This document shows positions 25,901 to 40,900 of a stretch of 64,000 nt of DNA, in pieces. Below the pieces are notes generated by a model. The model saw nothing but the letters and a program-made list of their open reading frames with translations, had not been told where the DNA came from and searched no databases. A program made the translations under genes and the position numbers. The stretch is from Stictocephala bisonia (lineage: Eukaryota; Arthropoda; Insecta; Hemiptera; Membracidae), in the NCBI GenBank assembly GCA_035578905.1, contig JAQJVL010000731.1:325001-389000 (forward strand), given 5' to 3'. The stretch's first letter is position 1. Every line of letters starts with the position of its first letter.

Positions 25901-28900
25901 ATTTATAAAAGGCCGTAGCTTTGCCAAACGATCATTTTCCATTGCTAATTACTCATCTGCAAAATGGAGCATTTTAGTAATAAGTTCGAAGCGGATGCAT
26001 GACCATAACCTTACTTACTTTGTTTTTGAATAGTGGGTAAATTGACCAATAGTCATTAACAGTAGGCTTTTTATGAAGCCCCATCCAAATGAAAATGCCT
26101 AAGTAGACTTTAATTTCATTGTAATCAGTATTTTTACATTCATTTAACTGAGATTTTGTGGTTACGTTGTGTGATTGTAAATATCTGGTTGCATATGTAT
26201 TCGTGTTTTCTACAATGCACTGTCAGAAAGAAATTAAAATCTTCAAAAAATCTGTGGGTGTCATATCATCAGATATATTTACATTTATTCCCTCATTCCG
26301 AGTAAACTGAAGTGTTTTATGTCTTCCCTCATAAGACCCCCAATCAAAAGCATTATTTATAGGCCTACTTGACGGACCTGCAACATCATTTTCATTATTT
26401 TCATTATCGTCACTGTCTAGAGTGGCTTCGTTGTCACCAACACCAATGTTAGAATCTGATTCTGAATCAGATTGAAAATATTATGGATCAATATCAGAGT
26501 CTGATCCAAATAAACTGTCATCATCACTAATAGGGTTGGGTTCACTCGAACACTCCAGAAACGACCGTATCTTCTTGTTCATCCATAATTACAAAATAGG
26601 CCTATATTCACTTATATAATTACTAACTATATACAATTACACACAATATATACAGACACAAACAGTTAAGCACCACTTATTCAATTATAAAGCAGTAAAA
26701 AGAAACACTATAACACGCACAAAATGGTACAGCAGCGGATAAATTTTAGGTTAGAATTGAGGAATGAACCAACATCCTATGCATCAGTCAATAAAGACTG
26801 ATGCGGCATCTTTGTTAAATATTTTTTACACTAACGCCGTTTCAGTTAAAAACAACTCACATCAGCTGATTATATATTTGACTTATTCGAGTTATGAGTA
26901 AATTAATACATGTTACGTTTTATTCAGTTGAATATAACGAAAATAATCGAGTTCGGCGTGAGCGGGAATGATACTGTTTTGATGCAGCCTCCTGGGAAAT
27001 GCAATGTCAGTTGCATATGGGTGACATGGGGTAACCAGGTACATTGACTGACATGGCATCAATAGAAAGTCATTTGGAGATGAGAGTGTTAGACAAATTC
27101 CAAAACATATAAAAGGTTCAGTATTTGTTTATAAATTAACCAAATTAAATTCTATTTGTCATGCGATATGATACAAGTGTTTGTGTTGACAAAGTCACAA
27201 TTCAGTCAATAGCAAAGTCATTTGCAATAAATTTTCATTAAAAATCATGGCATTTTAACAACACAATGATCTTAAAGTGACTTAACATAAAACAACTTAA
27301 AATATATGTTAGTACATTCTAAAACGCCAGAGGAGTTATACAGAATAAACATGTCATGTCACCAATTATAACAGAAAAACTATCCTTTTAAAATCAGAAA
27401 AATGTAGTCAACAAATTCATGGTAAAACTACTCAATGGATAATCATCCCAACTTTCATTAGCTTAGTACATATTATACATTTGGTTTGTTTAAAAAAAAC
27501 CTATAGCATAATAAACTATCAGCCACTGCAAGAAAGATAAAATCATGTACAGTTTTGTTTGAAAAAATAAAAAAATAATGTCTGTAAAAAAAGAAATATA
27601 TCCTGGCACTATTTCATATTGTAATATGTAGAAAATATTGATTATGGTGAAAAATTCCTATAAACAATAAGAAGTATTGAATCCATGTACAGTTTCCCTA
27701 GAGTATTAAACTCTACTTCAAAATAGATTTAAAATAAGCAAAATATGCACTTGTAGTGTAATTGTTTGGAATGACGTTAAAGAGATGACTCATGAGTTAT
27801 ATCACACAAGACAATCTAGACCACCTATTCTGTATTTGAACTCTGCGTTAGTTGGATGTCTAGTGATTTACAAGAAATTTTGAAGATTGTACCTTTTAGT
27901 ACAATCCTAAAAAAATATCAGCATAAAAATGGGCTCTGCTTGAAAAATCAATAATTAGTCTCTTATGAAAACAAAAATATAGTTTGATTTAGTATATACT
28001 GTGGTTTCCTTCTTTACCATGGAAAAATGTAAAAATACATATTTTGATAGTTTAGGATTATGAAAAAAAAAAATCTTGCAAATAGTAAAAGGTGGTATGC
28101 AGAAGCTTGAGGAAGTTTCAGTGTGATAAAGGTGTCAGGGATGGATGGTTAAATTTATAGAAGGAATTCCTGAAGATCACTTCCAACACCAACTTACTCA
28201 CTCAGCAAGTTGTGACCCAGAGTTTTACAAAAGAGAGTGGCTTAAGTCCAGCAGATAAAAATGAGGAGAAGAAGAAGCAAGAAGGAGAACCCCTTAGCAG
28301 TGGAAAGTGGTTGAATCTAAGAAGAGAAAGCAGATTGTTGAGACAAAGCTTTAAAATGCAGAGCAGCAGTTTTTTCTCCTCTATCTTAAAAGCAGAAGAA
28401 GCAGCCAACAATCAAAAGCCTCCTAAAGTCTGTTCACTAAGATACAAGTACTTTGTACGTTAGACTTTGTATATTTAGATTTTTAATTGTTGATCTAATT
28501 TTGTATTTCTTGTTTTTTATCCCTTGATTATACTGTATAGCTGGTTTTGAAAGCTTTATATAAATATTTTATAGTTCTTACAATTCTTACAATTCTTACA
28601 ATTCTTACATATGAGACGCCGACACAACGTTGTTGGTATTTTAAGGCAAATATGAATGATTATATGAGTGTAGGATGAGTGTGGATGAGTGTAGTCTGGT
28701 TAATAATTGAGTTCAACTGTTCCTCAGAAAGGGCAATTTATTAATAGACTAACAGCCAGGGCAACTAAGGGACCTACAGCTTTAATATAGTCAAAATACT
28801 AACTAGAAGTTTTCTAAAATTTTATAAATAAGTTTGCATAAATTTCAACAACAACATAAATTTAAACTTACTTTTCAACAACAATAGAATATATGTTCTT

Positions 28901-31900
28901 AAAAAATACTAAACAATGTACCATTGTCAAATATAAATAATGTCTAACATTTTTTTAATCATGTTATTGAAAATGTCAGTGACAAAGACAGTCTTATTGA
29001 AAGTACTCACCAATTTTATATAAAGGCCTATTTCATTTTCTTATACGATTCAGTACATTCAAAATAATACTAGATCCCATGCATTATAAAATACTTATCA
29101 TTAATGTTTACTGTTGTTTGCAGTTATCTTGGGTGCTATGGCGAAAAATCATGTATGGGTTCTGGCTTACTGTAATAATATATTCCATGCTGATTTTAAT
29201 AATGACATACACCTACCAATTTGACAACTTCCCTGCCTACTGGGAAGATATTGGAATACCTCTGGCACTGTGAGTAATCAAACTTTACAATGTCACTAAT
29301 TTTTCAAGTGTATCGATATCTCTATAAAAAATAGTTTATCACAAGTTAAAATAATAGTTCATAGTACAATAACATCCTCCCTTACATGAACTGTCTGTAA
29401 TTCTAACAATCAAGCAAGTTATTGAATACTTGACATTGAAAATATTCTTAACATTAAATACTTAATAGCTTCACCTATCATCTTCCTATTACAGTATACT
29501 CTCTCTTAACTGGGGACCGGGGGCCCGACTGGATAACGATTAGACCAGTTAAGCCCAGGCGCTCAAAACCTCATTATATTATAGTTTATCTAAAGCAATT
29601 TTTCAATATTTATTAGAATATCTACTGTTCTCACAAAATAAAGTATATTCACAAAACACATAATTAATCGCAAAGGTATGTGATTTAAAATGAAGATAAC
29701 CTACAACTATAGTTGTATGATTGGTAAAGTTTACCACACCACAGAAGCTCTTGATAGACTAGTAAAAATAATTAAAATTCTTTATACAACAGTAAAGACC
29801 TTGTGGTAATTTTTTTTATGAATCATGAATATAAATAACGTTAACGACTCCATTTTTGGCTAATCACTAACGCTTAAATTGAAAATCGATTTCTCATTGA
29901 TAAATGGCAGTTTAAAAAGAAGTCACTGTTTTGGAAAAGGGCTATTGAAAGATGGTGGTTTAAGAGGAATTCTACTGTAAATCATTTTTGTGTTAGAGTA
30001 TATGATGTGTATTTCATATGATTTATAATGAATAAATAATTTAAGTAGTTCAATTTTTTTTAAATGTCAATTTTTTATCTAAATAAAATCTTATTTCAGT
30101 TATTTAAGTTCTTTTAAAAATTAGATGAAAGAATAAGAAATCACTCCTTAACACGTTCACTGCGCCCGACCAGTGAGCTAGGTAAGATCTGCCATGAGTA
30201 CGACCGGCGAGCCGGTCACTACGTCATTGGTATTGTACATATTAAGTTGGTCTGGTATTATCGTAAATGAATTTATTTTAAGTCTTGGATAGCAAAAGCT
30301 TGTTCCGTTTATATTCCATCATAACTGAATTTTCATCATTTTTAGGAGTAAAAATAAAAAACTAGTTAAATATTTTAGCATGTGAGACAACCTATTCGCG
30401 CATTTTCAGCAGTGAACGTGTTAAAACCTAAGACTAAACAGTTTCAGTTTACTGTTTTGGTTTTTGTGTAATTTTCTTTTATAAATCTGTTTGTTAATAT
30501 CCTAAATATTAAATTCAATCTTGACCTGCTGTTCTCTAAAATAACATAACAACAAAATCAAATTATATAATTCCTGTAAATTTGTGTTAAAGCTCGTGTA
30601 TAAAATTCAATATGATACATTGTTTTATTTCATGACCAACCTCTCATGTTAATCTTATCTCAGTTGTGACCAGGCTACAACCTTTAAGGCAAGGTAGTGA
30701 GTGTGTAACCTGTTCACGTAACGTACAGCCATCAACTCCCATTTGATGGCAGTACCAAATCATGGGTAATGACTCAAATCTAATTATTTCACAAAAAGAT
30801 TGTGAAAAATTTGAGGTAGCATCTTTTACGTAGTAGACAAGGTAGACAAGTATCTACTAATGTCTTAATTCAAATACGAGGCATGTTTTTAATGTAAATA
30901 CCATTATGGAAACCCGCCACTGTACTGCTGCGGTCGGCATTCAGCCCATGGGCACTGTGTAAGCCACAGTCGCTGTTACGAATCCATTTGACTGTATTTA
31001 GGGTCACTTATGACAGTTTAAAATTCCTTCTCCGATAAAAAATGCCGCCAACTGTAAAGTACATGATATGATAAGTTTTTCGTAATGCTAAATGCTTGAA
31101 AGCAGCTGACATTCATCGAGAGATTTGGGAAATTTATTGAGAAAACAGAATGAGTGATGGGATGGTATGGAACTGGTTGAGAGCTTTTAAGGTGGCCGTA
31201 CGAATTTGCATGGAAAGGAACAAAGTGTAAAACCCTCACTAATTACTGATGACTTGGTGAAAATATTGATGAAAAAAATCAAGAAGTGTGATTTATGAAA
31301 TTGTGATAGGACGTTTGAAGTACCAAGAGTTGCTTACGCTACGCTAGGTTTCCAAAATGCTGACGGAGCATCACAAAAATAAATGTTTGGTGAGAATCAC
31401 AAAAACAAATATTTAACCAATTCTCTCACATTCCTAGAGCATTAGAATTTAGATGATTATGATTTTTAAAACCAAATTGTCATGGTGACAGACTGACGAT
31501 GGTGTCAGCTGCTTTTACGCCCTTACGAAAACTTACACAGCACATAACTCACAGTCGGTATTTTTAATTGGAGGAGGAATTTCAAACAGTCATTAAGCGA
31601 CCATAAATACAGTCGAATGGATCCTTAACAGTGCCATCAGATAGTAGTATGGGTACTAATATCTGCTGGGGCGTGCATGCGCTGAACGCCGACTGGAGCG
31701 CAACAGCTGCAGGATTCCAAAACGGTACTTACTTTAAAAGCATGCCTCGTAACTTAACATCATTGGTGCTCTTCTTACTGGAAGAAAACTGATAATTGAA
31801 AACCAACATGTTTTTACATCAAAGAGTATAAAAACGTTATGTTCATTTTTAAGTGTATGAATACTTAATTTCTTATTGCTCTGTGTAACAAGTTTTGAAG

Positions 31901-34900
31901 CTGTAGTACAGTAAGCAAACAAAAATTATTCATTATTTTCATTATTTATTACTGAGACACCGATCATAGAGATATGAGTGAATATGAGGGTGTATGAGTG
32001 TAGATGAATGAGTAGTCATTGTCACTAACTGAATTGGACTCGACCAATATAACCAGGGCAACTAAGGGACTTACAGCTATATTTGGAATCTGAACAACGT
32101 AGTTTTGGTTTGATATTCAGCTAACTGACAAGCTTTATACTCATTTCTCCTCACTACAAAACATTCTGACCCTGACTGCCACCCAACATGGACACCCAAG
32201 ACTTCTCTATAGTGGTGTCCACGTTGATGGTAATCATTTGGCGGATGCCATGTCGGTATTAAGATGACATAGCATAGAACCTATCACCTACAATTTCCAC
32301 AACACTTCCCAAGTAGCTGGGTTTATAGCTATGCGCCACCAGTGCCGACTGTCAACTATTATACAGACAATTTGATCAAGTGCATAATCCAATGCTCTAA
32401 TATAATAGGACTGTATATTAGTCAGTTACCTCCTATTGAATACTACGAAGATTATCAAACAACCCAACAATGTTATATCCATTTTCATAATTTATTAAAA
32501 AACCGTGTTGAAGATAATTTCGAGACTGTCTTGTGAAACCCATAACCAGGCCCACTAAATATTAATTAATGTGTGGTCCTCAGGTTATAAAAGGTATATG
32601 TTTTATGAATTTATGGTTCTTATTGTGTTTTGTTTATATTTTTCAGGCAGTTGGACATTGGTTTGGAGAAATTCGATACAGCAGAACTGTTTGTTCGTCT
32701 TTTGACACCAACATTTTTTGTGGTCATTACAGTTATTCAACTGTATTACTTCCACAAAGATTTTTTGGCCATTTCTGATATAAAAAGCAGGTTTGTTAGT
32801 CATCAGTTGGTTTATTCTATAAAATAATTCTTGTATTTCAGTTGTAATATATCCTAGAACGCTAAAAAATATCCAAAAATAAATGCATCAAATTATGAAG
32901 GTTACTTAAATTAGAAAGTAAAATTTTGAAAAAGCCAACTATTTAAAAAATTTTAGATGAATTTGTACACGGATAAATCTTGCACAGATTCTTATCTTTT
33001 AAATTTATTTTCAACTAAACATAATTCTTATACAAATAAAGATTTTGGAAGGGTAAATGAATGTGACTGAGCTGTTTTTATTTTAATCTAAACATAGCTC
33101 ATGACCAATTTGTCATAAACCTTACTTTAAATTTGTACTTGTTCATTGTTTTATTTGGTTACAGTTGCATATAATAACATTAAGTGTTATTATAACCTTA
33201 TTTCATTCTTCCCACATTACTAGCTAATGTTGCTTTTTTTTAGTGATAGTTCACTCTGATAATTTACTTATACACTCTTCACATTCAATGTCATTGCAGC
33301 CTTCGCTTGGTTTTAATTTCATTCCATATGGCCTCTATATATATTCCATTTCACTTATTCCTTCCTTCATCAATGAAAAGAGGGTGAAATGCTTATATTT
33401 ATATAAGTAAAGAATGTATCAGTATTGCTATTATTTTGGTTTGTATTTTTATTAAATTTGTTTTATGTTTCCTTTCTTAATTCTTCATTAATTTCAGTCA
33501 AAATTATTAGATAAGCTATAATTTTTAGCATTTGTTAAAGTAACATATATTTATAGTTATTTTATGTTTTGTAGTTTTATTGGTCATATGTTGTTGAACC
33601 TTTAAAGGAGAATATATGTTCTATACCTCCCATATGTATTAGCTATTTTAAAAGAAGTAATGTTAATGATGTACAATTGTGTATAAAAAGTAAGAAAAGA
33701 TTTAAAATGTCATGAATCAGTGAACATAAAACAGTTAACTGAGCAAACCAAGTACTCTTTTTAACCAACCATTCAGCATTTTGTGCCTCTGTTTTTTATG
33801 TCTAACATGATTATAGCCAAACTTTTTGACCAATGGTCATGAAATTTGTTTTGTAGGTACTTAATATTAAAATAGAACTACCATAAGGATTTTTATTTTC
33901 TTACAATTGAGAATAAGGTAATGGAAAGGGAAACACTGCACTACTTTGTGTATTGGCAACACTGATAAAAAATAGGCATGGTTCAACGTTAAAAGCAATT
34001 AAACACTACACACTAGAGTATGTTATTGCTGACTACTTGCAATAAAGGTTGTGTTGCTAAATGTGACAGTTGGTTGCCTACAATGATATAAAAATTAAGA
34101 TGGACGAACAGTGTGAATATCTTGCTCTTATCTATGTTTTAAATTTGTTTTAACAAAAAGGTATTAAATTTGTCATGTCCAGTTTATCAAATTGGATTAA
34201 GACAGTTTTAAACTGGATTAAATTTTATTACCTTTTTGTTTAAGCTATAAAAATGGTCTTCTATAAGACTGTATATCATTGACTTATAACATAAAATAAA
34301 GATATAACATTTTTAGTTTTATATACACATAGAATATTTCCTAATCATATACATAGAAAGATTAGGAACATCAGTTACAAGTTGAGTAAATTCTCATTAA
34401 CATTACTTTTCTGTTATGTTACTTTACTATTTAGAGGTTTAATATTAGGTATTGAAATTGTTATCCAAACTAATTAAGTTTGAAAAGTTGAGTTTTATTA
34501 TATAAATAAGAATAAGAATATATTTATTTTCTCGAAATATATACATAAAATACATATAATTACATTTAAACATAAAAAGGTTTCTTCTTAATTCTCTGTT
34601 AACAAAATAAAACTTATACTACTAGAACAAAACCTTTCATTAATTATATATTTCAAGAAAATACTAGGACCTCCTAAGGCAATGCCTGTTTAAGAGGTTC
34701 CTTCTTTTCAAATAAATCTTAATATGCGCATGAGCAAATAATATTAATTTAAAATAAAAAATCCCAATTCTTCAAAATATAAACACTAATATAAAAACAT
34801 AAATAGCTTAAACCTTAACTCTAAATTTAATGTTATCCTAACCCTAACAGCATAGCTATATAATACAATAATAGGAACAAAATAAAAACGAAACAATTTA

Positions 34901-37900
34901 TGACTAACCAAATATGTATACTTTACTATGTTATCTGAAATAAATATATGATACAGTGAATAAGTATTTACAAGGTATTAAAATTTATACGATTATAAAT
35001 GAATAATAAAAATATGTTTGAAAGTGTATTGCTTTAAACTTGAATATTTACAAGGTAATCTATACTTTCTTGCTTTAATAACCAATTTTTTACTTTGTTG
35101 GAAAATAATTTTATATTTTTCAAATTTTGCAGAACAATTGGTACTGAGTTAAACATTTTTGGTCCCAGAAATAAATAACTTTTTGTATAGAAAATGTGAA
35201 ATTACAGCAAAAAAATATTTGCTTTGTAAAAATTTCCCATTTGAACAAATGGCTACCATACATAATTGATTGTTTTCTTAACTTAGCACACATTTATATT
35301 ATATGAGAACAAAAACTAACTAATTATCTCCTTCAATTATGTAGGCCTACCGATTATAGTGGGAAAGGGGGTCTGTGGATGTTTGTACTTCTGTATATAT
35401 TGTTAAACTGTATTCTTGTGATTACAGAGGTACAAGTTCCGTGCGGCCTTCAGAACGTCCGTCCGATGGAAGTTCCATTCCCAAGTCAGAAATGTCAATA
35501 CCAATGTCACATACAGAAACCAGAGGTACAGATGTTGAGTCTTATTCCAAATCACCCAAGAAGTCCTTCAGGATACTCACAAGTAAGATCATATGAAATG
35601 AGAACCAGATATTCAACATCAATATTTATATAACATGTAATATGTTTACATCATTAAATATGTTCTTGTACTTAGGAATATTAAACACTTGAATTTAGTT
35701 CTTGAATTATAAGAAACAAATAATATTTCTAACCTTTTGTACATAGTTAATCTATTACTTATAAATATCTTAATAATTACTGTTTATAATGATGTCCATT
35801 CAGTTCATTTATTATTAGACAATAAAATTCAATAATCAGTGTTTGTTATTACCTTTGTTAGCCAACTCAGTTCTTTGAGAAGTAAACTGAGAATTATTTA
35901 TTTTCAGTCCTTTTTTTCATCTCAAATAGATATTTGGACTATTCACACTGCAGATTCGTAAATCAACATTTTTTCTTTTGAGCAAGCCAGAGACATTTAA
36001 AGACATCAGGATTTTGAGCCTAAGTTAGGGATCTTTAATTTAGTAATGGTGGAGTATTTTATAGTGTAAAAAACGATTAGTGAACTTTTTAAATCATTTA
36101 TTTAAGGAAACATACATGTTTCAACTTGGTACAAACCAAGTTTCAAGTATTAAATCTAAATTACATCTAATTAATCGATTACATTGTAGCTTGACTCATA
36201 TTAAAAACCCTTAAAAATTACAGCCTACATGTTAACTGGAAAAACATAAACACTTTATTAATACTATTATTTGTTTTTGCGATAAAATTAATTGATTTTC
36301 ATTTGTGTATTTGTGCATGTCTCGGGTTAAAATTTAGATAACTCATAAAAGTGTATTTTTAGTTTTATAGCTTACAACAATATTATTAATAATAAGGTTT
36401 TTATATATATAAAAAGAACAACACAGCAATCTTTTTTGGTGTTTTTAAAAAAGATTGCTAAGTGTTGTTCTTTTTATATATATAAAAATATTAAGCAATC
36501 TAATAGCTACAAATGTCAAATAATAAGGTATATCACATTTCATACTCAACTGCACATTGGAGGAAGTAGTTGGAGAATGGAATAAAAAACTAAGTAAAAA
36601 CAGTGGCATTAAAACAGGAACAAAAGGAATCAAATGTAATTGCCTAGCATTTACATGTCTTATAGCAAAAGATTGGTTGGAAGCAAAAACAAAAATAAAA
36701 TAATTTGCAGGACAAGCAGCAAAAGTTGGACTCATCATTTGAGAAACCTAAAATATTAAGGAACATAAAAAACTAACACTCATATTTTGAAATTAATGAC
36801 TAGAGAATCGAGAGAGAGTTTTAAACATCAAGGTAAATCAACTGGAATCAGGGGAGACAAAAAGATATTGAATCCAGGACACAAAAGTGGAAATGGGCTT
36901 TCAGTTAAGAAATAACACAATAACAAATTACTATCATGGAATTTGAAATGTATACACTATAAAACATGAAGCACGTTATGCAGCGAAAACATTAACTTTG
37001 ACAAATACATGATTACTAGTTAACTTGAAAAAGTAAGGAAGACATATTTAAGAAAAATACTAGAACCAACATTTCTTAATAATTTTCTCAAATCAAACCC
37101 TATATCAGAAAAAATGCTTTCAAACACTATTAGAAAAAGAAGGAAATGTTTTATGGCCAAATATTTTAAATGAATGAAAATAGACCAAGAAAACAAATAT
37201 TCAAGTTTTTCAAAAACAGAATCTAATCAGTTCAGACAAGTTAAACTCAATTTCAACCAGTTAGAAACTACATGCAATGTAATTCAAAATACTGCACATT
37301 TGAGAAAGTTTAAAAAAATGAAAATAAAAGATTCCAAGAAAAAGTAATGGAAAGAAAAGGAACGGGAGGGAGAAAAAATGCAACTTCAGAGAGAATGAAG
37401 GAATACTGGCGGCAAGAAGGCAAAGAAGCATCTACACTTCTACAGAAAAATAATTTATTTAACATATTCCAAAGTTAAGTGATCTGAAGAAAAAAGTGTT
37501 TGTGTTTTGAGGTTAACAAGTAGGCTATAATTTTATAGTGTTTTTAGTATAAATCAAACTACAATATCATAGTTTAGTTATATGTAGGCCTAATTTACAT
37601 TTAATACGAGGGCCGTTCGGAAAGTAACCTCCGGTGTGCTTTAAATAAAACTCAGACATAATTAAAAATATTTTATTATATACATCTTAAAACTACATCT
37701 TTCAGCTATTTTTTAACATAATTTCCAAAAACATTCAAACACTTATCATATCTTTCCACTAACTTACAAATCCCTTCAGAATAAAAATCGGCCGCCTGTG
37801 CCTTGAGCCAGCCAGAGACTGCATTCTTGAGTTCCTCATCGTCCTCAAACTTCTGAGAGCCCAGCCATTTCTTCAAGTGCATGAACAGATGAAAGTCACT

Positions 37901-40900
37901 GGGAGCTAAATCTGGGCTGATGGTGGATGGCTAAAAACATCCCATTGAAATTGTTCAAGAAGGTCTTTGGTTTTTCGAGCACTGTGGGGTCGGGCGTTGT
38001 CATGAAGGAAAATGACGCCAGACGACAATAAACCGCGTCGTTTGTTCTGAATTGCCCTTCGTAGGTTTTTTAAAGTTTCAACGTATGAATCTGCGTTGAT
38101 TGTTTGATCCATACACAGTGCACAATTCTCTATGAATGGCTGCCGCTGAATACTGCTTGGCTGTAAAAAATCGAATGACAGATCGTACCTTACATTTGGC
38201 TGGACTTTCTATGACAGACGCCATTTTCACAAGCTACAGAAAACGAACTAGCACTCGGACGACCTTCACAGTACCACGGCTGGATGCCGACTGAAGAGAC
38301 CTGCGTGTAAACGCTACTATGGTGGCACTATCCCCTCCACTTCCTATTCTATGAGCAACTGGAGGTTACTTTCTGAACGACCCTCGTATTTGAAAAAGAC
38401 TAGGATTGTACCAAGCCGAAGTGCCGTGTAGGTTTTCACAAAATTATTGAAAAATTCAACAATCTTTTTTTTCCATTAAGTTAGCACAGCAGGTTCAAAT
38501 CCTGGTATGGACTTGAAGTATGTTTCAGTAATGTTCACTGTATTCACTTATGTTGTTTACAGGTATAGCACAGTTTAGGTTCCATTTCTTTGGCCACCAG
38601 TTGATGTCAGGATTGTCGCAGCTGATAGAGTTAACATGGCTCTTTCTTGAACTACATATGCTCAAAATCATCATGCTGTCAGTCATGCTACTTGCTGTCT
38701 GTGATGTAAGTGGTGAAACTATTATTAATGCTGTATTCTTTAAACTCTAATCAAGGCAGATCATTGTTAGGCAATATTCATGCATTTCAAATTAAGCAAG
38801 CAAACTTCAATCACGATCATTGAGTACAGAATATACTAGTTCCTGGTCTAGTGTCCTTTATCACAACCTAGAACATGGGTACAGAATATGCGTCAATGTG
38901 TTACATAACTATAAATTAGAGTTTCATGTCTTTCCAATTTAAAAATTCTTCGTCTAAGTAGAAAGTCACCTTGGTCAGCCAGGCAGTAGGAGGTGTCCTG
39001 GAAGTAGATAGTTTATTCTCTTCTTCAAGATCTTTTGGCAAAAGGTTGAAGAATTTTGCTCCTGAATATTAAGGTATTTTTGAAAAAATTGCCAGTCTGT
39101 AGTGTAGAAGACTTTATATTGAATTTATCTATTGTAGCCTCCAAACTAAATTTAAATATTATAAAAGGTTTAAATAGCTTTAAACATCCGTCTTCAATTC
39201 AAATTGCTTAGAATACTATTCTTATACAGTCACAACTTCAGGTATAAGAATAGGATACTTCTGAAACTTTATCTTTCTTGTTGGATGTATGGTCTTACTT
39301 TCATCACTCCATGCAAATTCACTGATAAATAAAAACACAGTTAAAATATTACAAGTTAAAAATTAATTACACGCTTTAAAAATTGAAAGAGACTTTTTTT
39401 ACACACAAGATAATAATAATAATAATAATAATAATAATGGCTTTATTGTACAAAAGTGTTTTATACAATTGGCGAACTTAGGACTAATAAGTCCTCTCTT
39501 ACAGTTGACCCTTAAAGATAAGTTTGTTTAGTTTGCGTTTCAGAACATGATGTGACACGATCATGACCCACAATAACATTGATGCTCGTGCCTCATAAAT
39601 TTCTGGATACCATTTGAAGAAACTTATTTTGAGTATACAATTTTTAAAGCGTTTTAATATTTTAACTGTGTTTTTATTTATCACTGAGTGTGTATCTGTG
39701 TGTGTGTGTATTGATATATGCAAAAACATAATTCAACCAACAAAGATAAAGTTCAAAAGTAACCTATTCTTATCCATGAAGATGTGACTAAAAGTCATGA
39801 AATTGCAATAGGATTCCAAGTAATTTGGACTTAAGATGAATTTTTACAGGTTTTTTTAACCTTTTATAATCCATATTGAAGATGCTATATTAAAATTTAT
39901 AGTGTTCATTGTGGGTATGGATTTATGGGTATATGTTGTTGTGAATCATTCAACATTGCTTGTAAAATAAACAAAGCAGCAACAGATTATTATGAGCTAA
40001 CTAGGGGACATCCCTGCACACTTAACATGCCAACTCCAACTCTTGCTGAGTTCAATACACCTTGGCATATGACTTTTACTGCAAATAATAGTAGATTATC
40101 TTTATAATTTAAAATCACAATATTAAATGTTTTTACAGTATTTCACTCACGCTACTCAAGTAGTGTGAGTGGAGTTTTATACCTAACTATTTACCATTAT
40201 GTTTATAATCTAGAACACTTATAAGCAAAAGATATTTTTTACGCAAAATTACATAAATTTATTCAAAAGAGGAAGGATGTATTTTTTGTCTGTTCATGAG
40301 AGAATGATATCATAATACACCCAAAATCTAGTTCCATTGTTGTTCCATATCCTGAAATTGCAGATTTTGGGTCAACATACAACTGACTGCATTACACTAG
40401 TTGGTAAGTAAGACGTGCAACAGTAAAACTTACTCAAGAATTAAAAACAATCACCCCTAAAAAGTGAACTACCTGATTTGATAATCATAATTTAATAAAA
40501 ATTGTACAATTTAGGGATGGACGAGAGGAGATTTTTAGGTTCGGGAGGGAAACGAGAGGAAAATTAATTTCCTCCCAAATTTCGGGAGGGAAACGGGAGG
40601 GAAATTCATTTCCTCCCAAATTTCGAGAAATTTTTGGAGGAAATTTTTCCCAGCTTATCATACATTAATTTTCAAACTTAGTAGATAAAAAAATAAACCG
40701 AATCATTTTATAGTAATGATAATTTATTGGTACATGATCTAGTAGGAAATTCAACCATTAATGTTAAGGCACATTTATTTACTCCTTATTTTATTAAATC
40801 TTTTTTAATTTTTGCCTGCTATCCACAAAACAGAAAAGAATCAAACAGGTTTAGACTAAACAATAACAGATTACACACTTAATAAACAAAGCAATCTTAT

